Shown in pieces: positions 18,995 through 27,359 of a DNA stretch of 47,995 nucleotides (the first letter of the stretch is position 1; each line of letters starts with the position of its first letter). This DNA comes from Polaromonas sp. (GTDB lineage Bacteria; Pseudomonadota; Gammaproteobacteria; Burkholderiales; Burkholderiaceae_C): the NCBI RefSeq assembly GCF_012927485.1, contig NZ_JABBPC010000036.1, positions 1 through 47,995 of the forward strand, given 5' to 3'. The translations under genes and the position numbers were made by a program. The notes below the pieces were generated by a model. The model worked only from the letters and a program-made list of their open reading frames with translations, searched no databases and was not told the DNA's origin.

Positions 18995-20020
18995 ATGATG
19001 CGAAGGCTTCTTCAGTTCACATTGGATCTCTTCGAACCGGAGGCGGTCGCAAGTCCTGCAAACCTTGTAAGCATTAAAAAAATAAAAAAGTTGTCGGGGA
19101 AAATACCGGCAATTAAGGCGCCGATTGGCTTACCTGCTGTTGAATCAACAGCGGGCTTCGAGGTTGAACCTGGCCTTCCTGCTGCGCCCATCTCGCCCCG
19201 CCCGTTGGCGCCTGGCACTTTTCGTCATCCTCGCGCCACGCACGAAACCTTGCTCGACGGTATTTTGGTGGCCTATGAATTCAGGCGCACCAAACGCCGC
19301 ACCATTGGGTTTTCGGTGGGGGCCGACGGGCTCGCAGTGAGCGCGCCTAAATGGGTGCCGCTGTATGAGATCGATAAGTCCGTGTTTGAAAAGTCCCGCT
19401 GGATTCTTAAGAAGCTGCAACAGGCCCGCGACCGGCACGACCAGGTAGAGTCCGCTCGCATTGACTGGAAAGACGGGATCGTTTTCCCCTTCATGGGCGA
19501 GCAGGTCGTTGTCGTGATCGATTCGCACCTCGCGTCGGGAAGTGCTGGCGCGGTGCTAGAGACCAGCGATACCGAAGTGGTTCGCCTTGCCCAAACTGAG
19601 CTGCACAACGACCGATTGATCAGTGCGGCACCGCTGACCCTGCACGTGGGCTTGCCCCCCTGCGCCACACCGGACCAGATCCGGGATGCCGTGCAGTCCT
19701 GGCTGATGCGGCAGGCTAAACAGATTTTTACCGAGCGCCTGGATCACTTTTCTCCACAGCTGGGCGTGCAGTGGCGCCAGCTGAAACTTTCCAGCGCAGG
19801 CACGCGTTGGGGAAGCGCCAGTGCCGACGGCTCTATTCGTCTGAATTGGCGGTTGATGCATTTCAAACCGTCGGTCATTGACTATGTGGTGGTTCACGAG
19901 CTGAGCCATTTACGTGTCATGGATCACAGTCCGCGTTTTTGGGAAACGGTGCGCGCGGTGGTGCCCGACTATGCCAAATTGCGCAGACACCTGAAGGACG
20001 AGGTCATTCCCCGGTGGTGA
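18995..20020 (+). CDS. YgjP-like (SprT/M48-related) zinc metallopeptidase
   Basis: A 341-residue protein. Residues ~100-340 match the YgjP/DUF45 family: the zinc site is HELSH (H301, E302, H305), the downstream WETVRAVVPDY segment carries the third-ligand region, and LSSAGTRWGSASADG precedes it as usual. The first ~85 residues are an unusual proline- and lysine-rich extension (SIKKIKKLSGKIPAIK) with no recognised domain. Substrates of this family are unknown. Two adjacent ATG codons lie at 18995 and 18998. Confidence 0.88.
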   Translation: MMRRLLQFTLDLFEPEAVASPANLVSIKKIKKLSGKIPAIKAPIGLPAVESTAGFEVEPGLPAAPISPRPLAPGTFRHPRATHETLLDGILVAYEFRRTKRRTIGFSVGADGLAVSAPKWVPLYEIDKSVFEKSRWILKKLQQARDRHDQVESARIDWKDGIVFPFMGEQVVVVIDSHLASGSAGAVLETSDTEVVRLAQTELHNDRLISAAPLTLHVGLPPCATPDQIRDAVQSWLMRQAKQIFTERLDHFSPQLGVQWRQLKLSSAGTRWGSASADGSIRLNWRLMHFKPSVIDYVVVHELSHLRVMDHSPRFWETVRAVVPDYAKLRRHLKDEVIPRW

Positions 20021-20131
20021 GGCAGCTGCGTAACAGAGTTGGCGGTTTAAAGTAAACAGATAATATTAACAAGGATCAAAAAGGTTTCAGAGAGTACTTA
20101 AAATTATCTGAAATAATTTGGGAGCCATGGC

Positions 20132-20572
20132 ATGAACGACAAACTAATACTCGTAGTTGAAGACAATCTTGACCACCTTGAACTGACCGTTCTGACGCTT
20201 GAAGAGCACGGGGTGACCGCTAGAATTGCTGTGGCCCGTGACGGCGCCGAGGCGCTGGACTACCTATTTGGTCAGGGCCGGCAAGCCGGTCGCGACACCC
20301 ACCAGCAGCCGTCTTTAATCTTGCTGGATATCAAGCTGCCCAAGCTGTCGGGGCTGGATGTTCTTCGCAGTGTGCGTAGTAACCCCCTCACCGCGTTGGT
20401 GCCTGTGGTCATGTTGACGTCTTCCAGTGAGCAGTCCGATATTGTGGCTTGCTACCAGAGTGGCGCTAACGGCTTTGTTCGTAAGCCGGTCGATTTTGCA
20501 GACTTTTCCAGAAAATTGAATCGCTTGCAGGCTTACTGGCTGGACGTCAATGAATCCATTGCAACCGGATAA
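20132..20572 (+). CDS. Rcp1-like single-domain response regulator
   Basis: A 146-residue stand-alone receiver with the Rcp1 look: acidic VVEDN, a long alpha2-beta3 insertion (FGQGRQAGRDTHQQP), phospho-acceptor D66 in LLDIKLP, switch MLTSS and the VRKPVD lysine. Rcp1 proteins accept phosphate from phytochrome-like or multi-PAS kinases. GGGAG stands seven bases before the ATG. The gene lies 66 bases upstream of the giant multi-PAS kinase, its likely partner. With no output domain it should act through protein contacts. Confidence 0.92.
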   Translation: MNDKLILVVEDNLDHLELTVLTLEEHGVTARIAVARDGAEALDYLFGQGRQAGRDTHQQPSLILLDIKLPKLSGLDVLRSVRSNPLTALVPVVMLTSSSEQSDIVACYQSGANGFVRKPVDFADFSRKLNRLQAYWLDVNESIATG

Positions 20573-20638
20573 GGGTTGTGTCTTTCCCCGGAGCCCTGAA
20601 ATGGGCGGATGCGGCGATGCCCTTGAAAGACTGATTCG

Positions 20639-23600
20639 ATGAAAGTTCGAATCACGCTGCGGACCCGCCTCGTCTTGCTGGTAGTGGCGGCCCTTGTCCC
20701 GTTGTTTGGTTTGTCGATGCTCCAAGCTTGGCTGAATGCAGATGCCGCCATCAGCCGGACCACTGGAGATTTGAAATTCGCGGCTTCCCTGATAGCAGCC
20801 AACCAGGGGCGGGTGGCCGACTCCGCGCACCAGCTCCTCTCGTCGATTGCCGGTGCACCTGGACTGACGGACGGTAAAGCCGAGGACTGTCAGCGTTATT
20901 TCAAGACCTTGAAAGAGCAGCTGTCGGCGTATGCCAACCTGGGCATCATTGGTCTTGACGGTCGCATTCGCTGCCATGCTGTATCTGATCACCCGCTCGC
21001 GTTTGTCGGAGATAGGGACTATTTCCAGGAGACTCTGACGCGTCGCCGTTTTACCGTTGGCGGGTATCTGATGGGGCGTATAGGGGGCAAGCAGATCATC
21101 ATGTTTACGATGCCGGTGAGGGATCGTGTGGGAAACGTCACCGCGCTGGCTTTTGCCGCCGTAGACCTGAACGAGATTGCGAAAGCGGTCGCCAATGCAC
21201 CCCTGCCGCGGGGCGGCCGTCTGGAAATCATGGACCGTCAGGGCATTTTGTTGGCAGTGAATCCCGCAAAGCCTGAACTGATCGGCCGACAGGTGCCCAG
21301 CCATCTGCTTCAACAGGAAGTCAAAACCATGCGCACGGGTGTTGGCGAAGGCTTTGATGGAAAAGGCCGGCAACGGATTTTCGCCTTTTTGCCCATCGGA
21401 GATTCCCTCGACGCCCCTTTCTTTGTCGCTGTCAGCGCAAACCGGGACGAAGTGGTCGGGCCCGTTGAGAAGCAACTGGAGCTTGAACTCCTGGCGCTGG
21501 CGCTGGTGGCCTTTTTAGGGGGCTGGCTTGCGTGGATGATGGGCGGTCGCGCGATTGTGGCGCCCACTACAAAAATTCTTAATGCCATCCGGCAGGTTCA
21601 GCAAGGCCGGTTGGATGTACGCATCCCGGTTGGCGCGGGGAACGGCAAGGGTGAGTTCTACAAAATCGCGGACGGATTTAACCGGATGACCGAATCCGTG
21701 CAAAAGCATCGCGAAGCGCTTGAGGCTGAACTGGCGCGCAGCGAGGCCGTGCAGGAAAAATTGCAGGATGCGCAGCGGCTTGGCCGCATCGGCTACTGGC
21801 AGGTTGATTTCGATACCCAGCGGGTCTGGTGGTCCGACGAGGTCTATGAAGTACTCGGCATAGACCGTACATTTTTTGATGGTACCTCTGAGGCGTTGCT
21901 ACGGCGGATCCATCCTGGCGACCGGGACGCTTTTAAAGTTGGACGCGACATTGCCGCTCGAGCCGGCCTACCGTTCGAGACTGAGTTTCGCGTCGTGACG
22001 TCTACTGGCGAGGTGCGCTGGATTCATTACTTCGGCCGGGTTTATGGCAAAGGCAAGAGAGAGGGCGAGCAGGCAACCCGTCGTTGTGGTGTGATTCAGG
22101 AGATAACGGAACGCAAACGCGCGGAGCTTAGCATCGCCCGCAGTCGCGAAATGCTGGGCCGCACCGGCGCGATAGCGAAGATCGGCGGCTGGGAGGTGGA
22201 CGTGGAGACCATGAGACCCTACTGGTCTGAAGAGCTCTACCACATTCATGAACTTGATCTGGCTGTGGACCTCGGACTTGAGGCCGCGATGAGGTTTTAC
22301 GCGCCGGAAGCGCAGCCGATAATTAAGGCAGCGATGGAGGCTGCGGTTCAAGATGCAACTCCTTGGGATATGGAGCTGCCGCTGATCACTGCAAAAGGGC
22401 GTCGCATCTGGGTTCGCTCTCAGGGCCGCGCCCTACTCCAAGACGGCAAGGTGGTGCGCCTGGTCGGTGTGCTGCAGGACGTGACCGCTCAGCATGAATC
22501 GCAAGCGCATTTGCGCTTGCTTGAAATTTGTCTTTCCCGCCTGAACGATATGGTGCTCATCACCAAAGCCGAGCCTTCCGGGGAGATAGGGCACCGCATC
22601 GTTTTTGTCAATGACGCCTTTGAACGCCGCACGGGTTACAGCCGTCAAGAGGTGTTGGGCAAGTCCTCGCCGTTTTTGCAAGGTCCCACCACCGACCGGA
22701 GTGAGCGCGATCGAGTCCTCCTGGCGCTTAAAAAGTGGCAGCCCATCCGGGCCGAGTTGAGCCACTACACCAAGAGCGGGGAAGAGTTCTGGGTCGAACT
22801 CGACATGCTTCCCATACCCGACGACAAAGGTGGATATACGCATTGGGTTTCGGTGCAGCGCGACATTACCGAGCGCAAGCGCGCCGAGCAGGAACTTGTC
22901 GACAGCGACCGTCGCTATAACGCCTTGTTTGAGTCGGCTCCGGTGCCGATGGCGGTATTTGATCGAGTCACCAGGAAGTTTTTGACGGTTAACCAGGCGG
23001 CGGTGCGCAGCTACGGGTATTCGGTCGAGGAGTTCCTGTCGATGACCCTTTCTGATGTCCGACTTGGAGCAGTGCAAGACGGTTTGCGCAAGTCCTCGGT
23101 CAAAGCGGTACCGAAACGAGCGAGATACTGGCAGCACCGTCGCAAAGATGGTTCGATCTTTCCGGTAGATGTCGTCTCGCAGTCGATTCAATATGCCGGC
23201 CGAGCTGCGCACTTTGTCGTGGCGCTGGACATGACCGCCAACATTAAAGCCGAGCAAGATGCGCAGGAGCATCTTTTTACACTGCAACGTGCTGCCGACG
23301 CAGCCCAGGCCATCACCTGGCATCAGACGCTTGAAGGCACGATGCAAGAGATTGCTGAACAGGCGCGCGGGGTGATTGGCGCGCATCAGGCGGTGGTGAC
23401 CCTCACGGTCGGCGAGGACTGGACGAAAGCCATCAATATGCTATCGCTGTCCGAGAAATATGCCAAATATCAAAACCTGATTAAGCCGATGGATGGCACC
23501 GGGATCTATGAGTTGGTGAGTCACAACAACTGCAGTATGCGAATGACGCAAGCCGAGCTGGAAGTCCACCCGCGCTGGCGGGACTTTGGCCGCTATGGCG

Positions 23601-24916
23601 ACGAGCACCCGGCGATGCGCGGCTGGTTGGCGGTACCCCTGATAGGGCGAAACGGTCAAAACATCGGGTTGTTGCAGCTGTCTGACAAATACGAAGGAGA
23701 TTTCACGCAGCAGGATGAATATGTCGCGATGGAACTCGCCCAGTTGGCAGCAATCGCCATAGAAAATGCCCGATTGCTGGAGCAGGTCAGCCAGCTCAAC
23801 GCCGGACTGGAGCAGAAAGTAGCCGAGCGCACCGTTGCGCTCGCCCGCCAGGAGGCCTTGTTCCGGGCATTGGCCGAGCAGGCGCCACAGACCATATGGA
23901 CGGCCACGCCCGATGGGGCTGCGACTTATTTCAACCGTGCGTGGTTCGATCTGATGGGCGGTAAACTGGACGACTGGGCCGGGACCAAATGGTTCGCCGC
24001 CATTCATCCGGAAGACTTACCTGACGGGAAAGCGAATTGGCGGGCCGCGAGTGCGAGCCAGTCGCTGTTTGTGGGTATCCGGCGCGTACTGGCCAAAGAT
24101 GGCAGTTGCCACACCATGTCTTACCGCGCGTCACCGGTGCTCGACGAACAAGGGGCGGTCGTTTTTTGGGTCGGTGTCGATGCCGACATCACTGAAATCA
24201 AGGTGATCGAGGCGGCTTTACGCCTGTCGAACCGTGAGCTTGAAGCCTTCTCGTATTCCGTTTCTCATGATCTGCGTTCGCCGCTGAATACGATCAACGG
24301 CTTCAGCCTGCTGCTGGCAAAGCAATTGGGTGACGCCGATAACGAAAAAGTGCGGCATTACTTGTCGCGGATTCAAGCCGGTGCCGCGCAGATGGGTCAA
24401 TTGATTGAAGACTTGCTATCCCTGGCCCAGGTGTCACGCGCGCAGTTGCGCAGTGAGTCTGTGGACCTGTCGGTGCTGGCCCGCAGTATTCTCAACGAAT
24501 GGCAAGGGCAAGAGCCCGAGCGGAAGGTGGTGGTGAATATCGAAAGTGGCCTGCAGCTACAAGGCGACGGGCGTCTCGTCAGGGTCGCGATCGAAAACCT
24601 TTTGAGCAATGCCTGGAAATTCACGTCGCAAAAAGCCACGGCTGAAATCAACGTGGGACGAACATTCGATGCAGCAGGATTGCCGGTGTTTTTTGTCAGC
24701 GACAACGGTGCCGGATTCGACATGGCGTATGCCGACAAGCTTTTTACCCCCTTTCAGCGTTTGCACGCGACCTCCGAGTTTCCTGGAACGGGCATTGGGC
24801 TGGCAACCGTCGGCCGCATCATCGCGCGGCATGGTGGCCGCTTATGGGCCGACGCGGCACCCGGGCGCGGGGCAACTCTATTTTTTACGCTGCCCAGAGT
24901 TCCGGTGGCCCTTTAA
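20639..24916 (+). CDS. Multi-PAS/GAF membrane sensor histidine kinase
   Basis: A 1425-residue kinase. Order: TM1 (~10-32), periplasmic Cache-like sensor (~35-280), TM2 (~282-304), HAMP (~305-355), PAS1 (~380-495), PAS2 (~505-625), PAS3 (~630-745), PAS4 (~750-870), GAF (~895-1048), coiled coil, PAS5 (~1070-1187), HisKA with H1210 in SVSHDLRSPL, HATPase_c (~1310-1422, with DNGAGFD and GTGIGLATV). PAS3 carries a LOV-like GKSSPFLQGPTTD motif in which the photoactive cysteine is S677. The HisKA/HATPase part resembles phytochrome-type kinases that pair with Rcp1-like receivers, as the gene order here suggests. The input signals are unknown. Confidence 0.93.
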   Translation: MKVRITLRTRLVLLVVAALVPLFGLSMLQAWLNADAAISRTTGDLKFAASLIAANQGRVADSAHQLLSSIAGAPGLTDGKAEDCQRYFKTLKEQLSAYANLGIIGLDGRIRCHAVSDHPLAFVGDRDYFQETLTRRRFTVGGYLMGRIGGKQIIMFTMPVRDRVGNVTALAFAAVDLNEIAKAVANAPLPRGGRLEIMDRQGILLAVNPAKPELIGRQVPSHLLQQEVKTMRTGVGEGFDGKGRQRIFAFLPIGDSLDAPFFVAVSANRDEVVGPVEKQLELELLALALVAFLGGWLAWMMGGRAIVAPTTKILNAIRQVQQGRLDVRIPVGAGNGKGEFYKIADGFNRMTESVQKHREALEAELARSEAVQEKLQDAQRLGRIGYWQVDFDTQRVWWSDEVYEVLGIDRTFFDGTSEALLRRIHPGDRDAFKVGRDIAARAGLPFETEFRVVTSTGEVRWIHYFGRVYGKGKREGEQATRRCGVIQEITERKRAELSIARSREMLGRTGAIAKIGGWEVDVETMRPYWSEELYHIHELDLAVDLGLEAAMRFYAPEAQPIIKAAMEAAVQDATPWDMELPLITAKGRRIWVRSQGRALLQDGKVVRLVGVLQDVTAQHESQAHLRLLEICLSRLNDMVLITKAEPSGEIGHRIVFVNDAFERRTGYSRQEVLGKSSPFLQGPTTDRSERDRVLLALKKWQPIRAELSHYTKSGEEFWVELDMLPIPDDKGGYTHWVSVQRDITERKRAEQELVDSDRRYNALFESAPVPMAVFDRVTRKFLTVNQAAVRSYGYSVEEFLSMTLSDVRLGAVQDGLRKSSVKAVPKRARYWQHRRKDGSIFPVDVVSQSIQYAGRAAHFVVALDMTANIKAEQDAQEHLFTLQRAADAAQAITWHQTLEGTMQEIAEQARGVIGAHQAVVTLTVGEDWTKAINMLSLSEKYAKYQNLIKPMDGTGIYELVSHNNCSMRMTQAELEVHPRWRDFGRYGDEHPAMRGWLAVPLIGRNGQNIGLLQLSDKYEGDFTQQDEYVAMELAQLAAIAIENARLLEQVSQLNAGLEQKVAERTVALARQEALFRALAEQAPQTIWTATPDGAATYFNRAWFDLMGGKLDDWAGTKWFAAIHPEDLPDGKANWRAASASQSLFVGIRRVLAKDGSCHTMSYRASPVLDEQGAVVFWVGVDADITEIKVIEAALRLSNRELEAFSYSVSHDLRSPLNTINGFSLLLAKQLGDADNEKVRHYLSRIQAGAAQMGQLIEDLLSLAQVSRAQLRSESVDLSVLARSILNEWQGQEPERKVVVNIESGLQLQGDGRLVRVAIENLLSNAWKFTSQKATAEINVGRTFDAAGLPVFFVSDNGAGFDMAYADKLFTPFQRLHATSEFPGTGIGLATVGRIIARHGGRLWADAAPGRGATLFFTLPRVPVAL

Positions 24917-24982
24917 CCGCACCACTTCGCCATAGACCGCATCGCATTCATCTGCTTTTTCCTTTAGCGAGTTTTCCCCAAT

Positions 24983-25010
24983 TGCTTGATGCAACTCAAT
25001 TGACTAAAAT
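24983..25010 (+). promoter_or_regulatory. Candidate promoter of the HTH-receiver gene
   Basis: TTGCTT (24983-24988) and TAAAAT (25005-25010) are separated by 16 bases in an AT-rich stretch, 38 bases before the start codon at 25048. The spacing and position suit a sigma-70 promoter. The downstream leader also holds an 8-bp palindrome TTACGTAA at 25037-25044, next to the start codon. Confidence 0.35.
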
Positions 25011-25047
25011 GTAAAAAATGTCAAATTTAATGAATTTTACGTAATCC

Positions 25048-25689
25048 ATGTCGCGTGAACCAAAATCTTTCGAAGCTGCGATCACGGCTGCAGAGTTTTC
25101 CAGCGAGGACTACTGCGGCACCAGCTATGCGGCCAAGCTGCTGGGTCTGTCGGTCGCCACCGTGCAATCCCTGGTCGAAAAGGGAGAAATAGACGCCTGG
25201 AAAACGCTAGGGGGTCACCGCCGGATAGCCCTGCAGTCCATTAATTCTTATTTGAATAAAATCAGTCCGCAACTTTCGCGGGTCGATACCAATCCCAGGC
25301 ACCGTTTGCGTGTGCTGGTGGTGGAGGACGATGAAGTCACCCGGGAGCTGTATCGGACTTATTTCGAGGTGTGGGATCTGCCCGTCGATTGCTCCTGGAT
25401 GTCTTCGGCGCTCGAGGCCTTAATGGACGTTGCGAGCATGCGCCCGGATTTACTGATTGCGGATTTGTCCATGCCGGGTGTGGATGGCATCGAAATGCTG
25501 AAAGCGCTCAAACGCAACCAGCATCTCAAGGACATGCAGATCGTCGTCATCAGTGGCATGCCTGCCGAAGCCATCGCCGACCGCGGCGGTCTTCCTGCGC
25601 ATGCCTATCTGGTGCAAAAGCCGGTGAACTTTGACTGGTTACAAGGTTATGTGACCGCGCTCGTGGGCGCTAACGCCAACTGGCGCTAA
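25048..25689 (+). CDS. Excisionase-type HTH fused to a C-terminal receiver domain
   Basis: A 213-residue protein with reversed response-regulator order. Residues ~22-72 are a MerR/excisionase-like winged helix (YCGTSYAAKLLGLSVATVQSLV, GEIDAWKTLGGHRRI). Residues ~88-205 are a complete receiver: VVEDDE, phospho-acceptor D139 in IADLSMPG, VISGMP and VQKPVN. In most response regulators the receiver comes first. The protein should bind DNA in a phosphorylation-dependent way. It lies between two kinase-like genes, 131 bp after one and 47 bp before the other, and probably belongs with them. Its target sites are unknown; its own leader is a reasonable guess. Confidence 0.88.
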   Translation: MSREPKSFEAAITAAEFSSEDYCGTSYAAKLLGLSVATVQSLVEKGEIDAWKTLGGHRRIALQSINSYLNKISPQLSRVDTNPRHRLRVLVVEDDEVTRELYRTYFEVWDLPVDCSWMSSALEALMDVASMRPDLLIADLSMPGVDGIEMLKALKRNQHLKDMQIVVISGMPAEAIADRGGLPAHAYLVQKPVNFDWLQGYVTALVGANANWR

Positions 25690-25736
25690 CGTCGCTGGTT
25701 GGCGAACCCAACTCAGCGCATGGCCAGACGTCACCC

Positions 25737-27350
25737 ATGAGGCGATTCCTAAACAAACTCCGGTTGAATCTGCGGGGCGGCACGACAAGGCGCGGCGCGG
25801 AAGGTGAGACCTCCCGACAAGAGTCGCAAAACGGCGTCCTGCAAGACGAGGATCTACCTGCGGCGCTAACAGCCCAGATCTGGGGGCCGTTGGATCTGAC
25901 CAACGACGGTATTGTGCTGCTCGATCCAAGCTGGAAAATCATGGCGGCCAATGCACGAGCCCTGGCGCTTTTGCAATGCCCACTGGTGTCTGTGCGCGGG
26001 TGTGATTTCTGGGAAGCTGTCGCGGAAGAAATTGCAGAGCAGTATCAAAGTCCCACGTGCCGGGCGATGAGCTCTCTGACGCGGCGTACCTTTGTTGCCA
26101 ATCATGAGTTCGAAGACCGCTGGATCGAATACACCTTCAGCCGGTACCCGCCGGGTTACGTCGTCAACCTCAGGGACGTAGCCGCCACGCAAAGGATGCG
26201 GCGCCTGCTGGAGGACAACGTACGCTATAACCAGCTCATTTTTGAGGCCAATCCCAACGCCATGTGGATATTCGACAGCGACTCGCTGCAGATTCTTTCG
26301 GTTAACCAGGCGGCCGTCGAGTTTTACGGGATTGCGCGCAAGAAGTTCTTGGCGCTCCAAATGGGGGCGTTATTTCCGGATGGAGAAGGCGCTGAGCTGC
26401 TGAGTTCTTTGTACTCCGCCGCCAAAGCGCGGAGCGAAGCCCCGCTCGACCTGCGGCTGTGCAAGCAACAAAAAATGGATGGGGAACTGGTGCTGGTAGA
26501 GCTGGCCTGCGGCCAAGTTAACTGGAACGGCCACCAATCCGTACTGGTCAGTCTTGCGGACCTTACTCAGCGGCACCTTGCCGACAGCACCCTGAGACGG
26601 GCCAACACAGCGCTTGAAGAAACGCTGGCATTGCGGCAAAGCGAATTGCAAAATGCCAACCGCGATTTAGCCGCCTTCACGCAGGCGGTGACCAGCGACT
26701 TGCAGGACTCTTTGCATGTGGCCAACGGTTTCGCGGCGAAGCTGGCGGAAAAATATTCCGCTTTGCTGGACCAGCAAGGGCAGCACTACGTCAGCCGCAT
26801 TCAGGCCAGTACCCGCCAGCTGGCCACGCTCGTCGACGACCTGCGAACGCTCGCTCAGTTGTCGCAGCAGGCTGGAAACCTTGAAAAGTTCGATCTGGTG
26901 CCCGTGTGTCGCTCGATCTTTGCAGATTTGCGTCGTCAGGATCCGTACCGGGTCGTGGCGATTGAGATGGAAACCACTTTGCCGCTGGTCGGCGACAAGA
27001 GGCTCCTGATAACGGCGTTGGGGTGTTTACTCGGAAATGCCTGGAAATTTACATCCAAAAAATCCGAGGCATGGATCAAGGTCGGATTGCAGTCTGGCGA
27101 CAGTCCAGGCGACCTGATAGTGGTGGTGTCGGACAACGGGGCCGGTTTTGACGCAACGTACAGCAGCAAACTTTTCAAAGCGTTTCAGCGCTTGCACTCC
27201 TCAGCCGACTTTCCCGGCAACGGTTTGGGTCTGGCTATTGTCAAACGCGTGGCCGAAAGACATGGCGGAACGGTATGGGCGGAAACCACTGATCAGGCGG
27301 GAGCCAGTTTTTTTATGGCACTTCCGCAAGTGGCCGCACGCGACCCATAA
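25737..27350 (+). CDS. Soluble PAS histidine kinase homologue lacking the phospho-histidine
   Basis: A 537-residue cytoplasmic protein without membrane segments: PAS (~50-155), second PAS (~160-283), helical linker, DHp-like domain (~310-375) and HATPase_c (~420-535). The ATPase keeps its N-box (LLGNAWKF), DNGAGFD and GNGLGLAIV. The H-box reads AVTSDLQDSL where the nearby multi-PAS kinase has SVSHDLRSPL, so the phospho-acceptor histidine is S320 and the following proline is also changed. It cannot autophosphorylate in the usual way. It may act as a phosphatase, an ATP-dependent scaffold or a heterodimer partner for the paralogous kinase. It follows the HTH-receiver gene by 47 bp. Confidence 0.88.
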   Translation: MRRFLNKLRLNLRGGTTRRGAEGETSRQESQNGVLQDEDLPAALTAQIWGPLDLTNDGIVLLDPSWKIMAANARALALLQCPLVSVRGCDFWEAVAEEIAEQYQSPTCRAMSSLTRRTFVANHEFEDRWIEYTFSRYPPGYVVNLRDVAATQRMRRLLEDNVRYNQLIFEANPNAMWIFDSDSLQILSVNQAAVEFYGIARKKFLALQMGALFPDGEGAELLSSLYSAAKARSEAPLDLRLCKQQKMDGELVLVELACGQVNWNGHQSVLVSLADLTQRHLADSTLRRANTALEETLALRQSELQNANRDLAAFTQAVTSDLQDSLHVANGFAAKLAEKYSALLDQQGQHYVSRIQASTRQLATLVDDLRTLAQLSQQAGNLEKFDLVPVCRSIFADLRRQDPYRVVAIEMETTLPLVGDKRLLITALGCLLGNAWKFTSKKSEAWIKVGLQSGDSPGDLIVVVSDNGAGFDATYSSKLFKAFQRLHSSADFPGNGLGLAIVKRVAERHGGTVWAETTDQAGASFFMALPQVAARDP

Positions 27351-27359
27351 ATGGGAGCA

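Noticed and set aside
20315..21475. 386-codon minus-strand open frame across the receiver and kinase genes
   Set aside because: It crosses two genuine genes and their spacer and shows no family resemblance.
25037..25044. TTACGTAA as a third LiuR site
   Set aside because: It matches only the inner 8 bp of the 20-bp operator; such short palindromes are expected by chance in AT-rich leaders.
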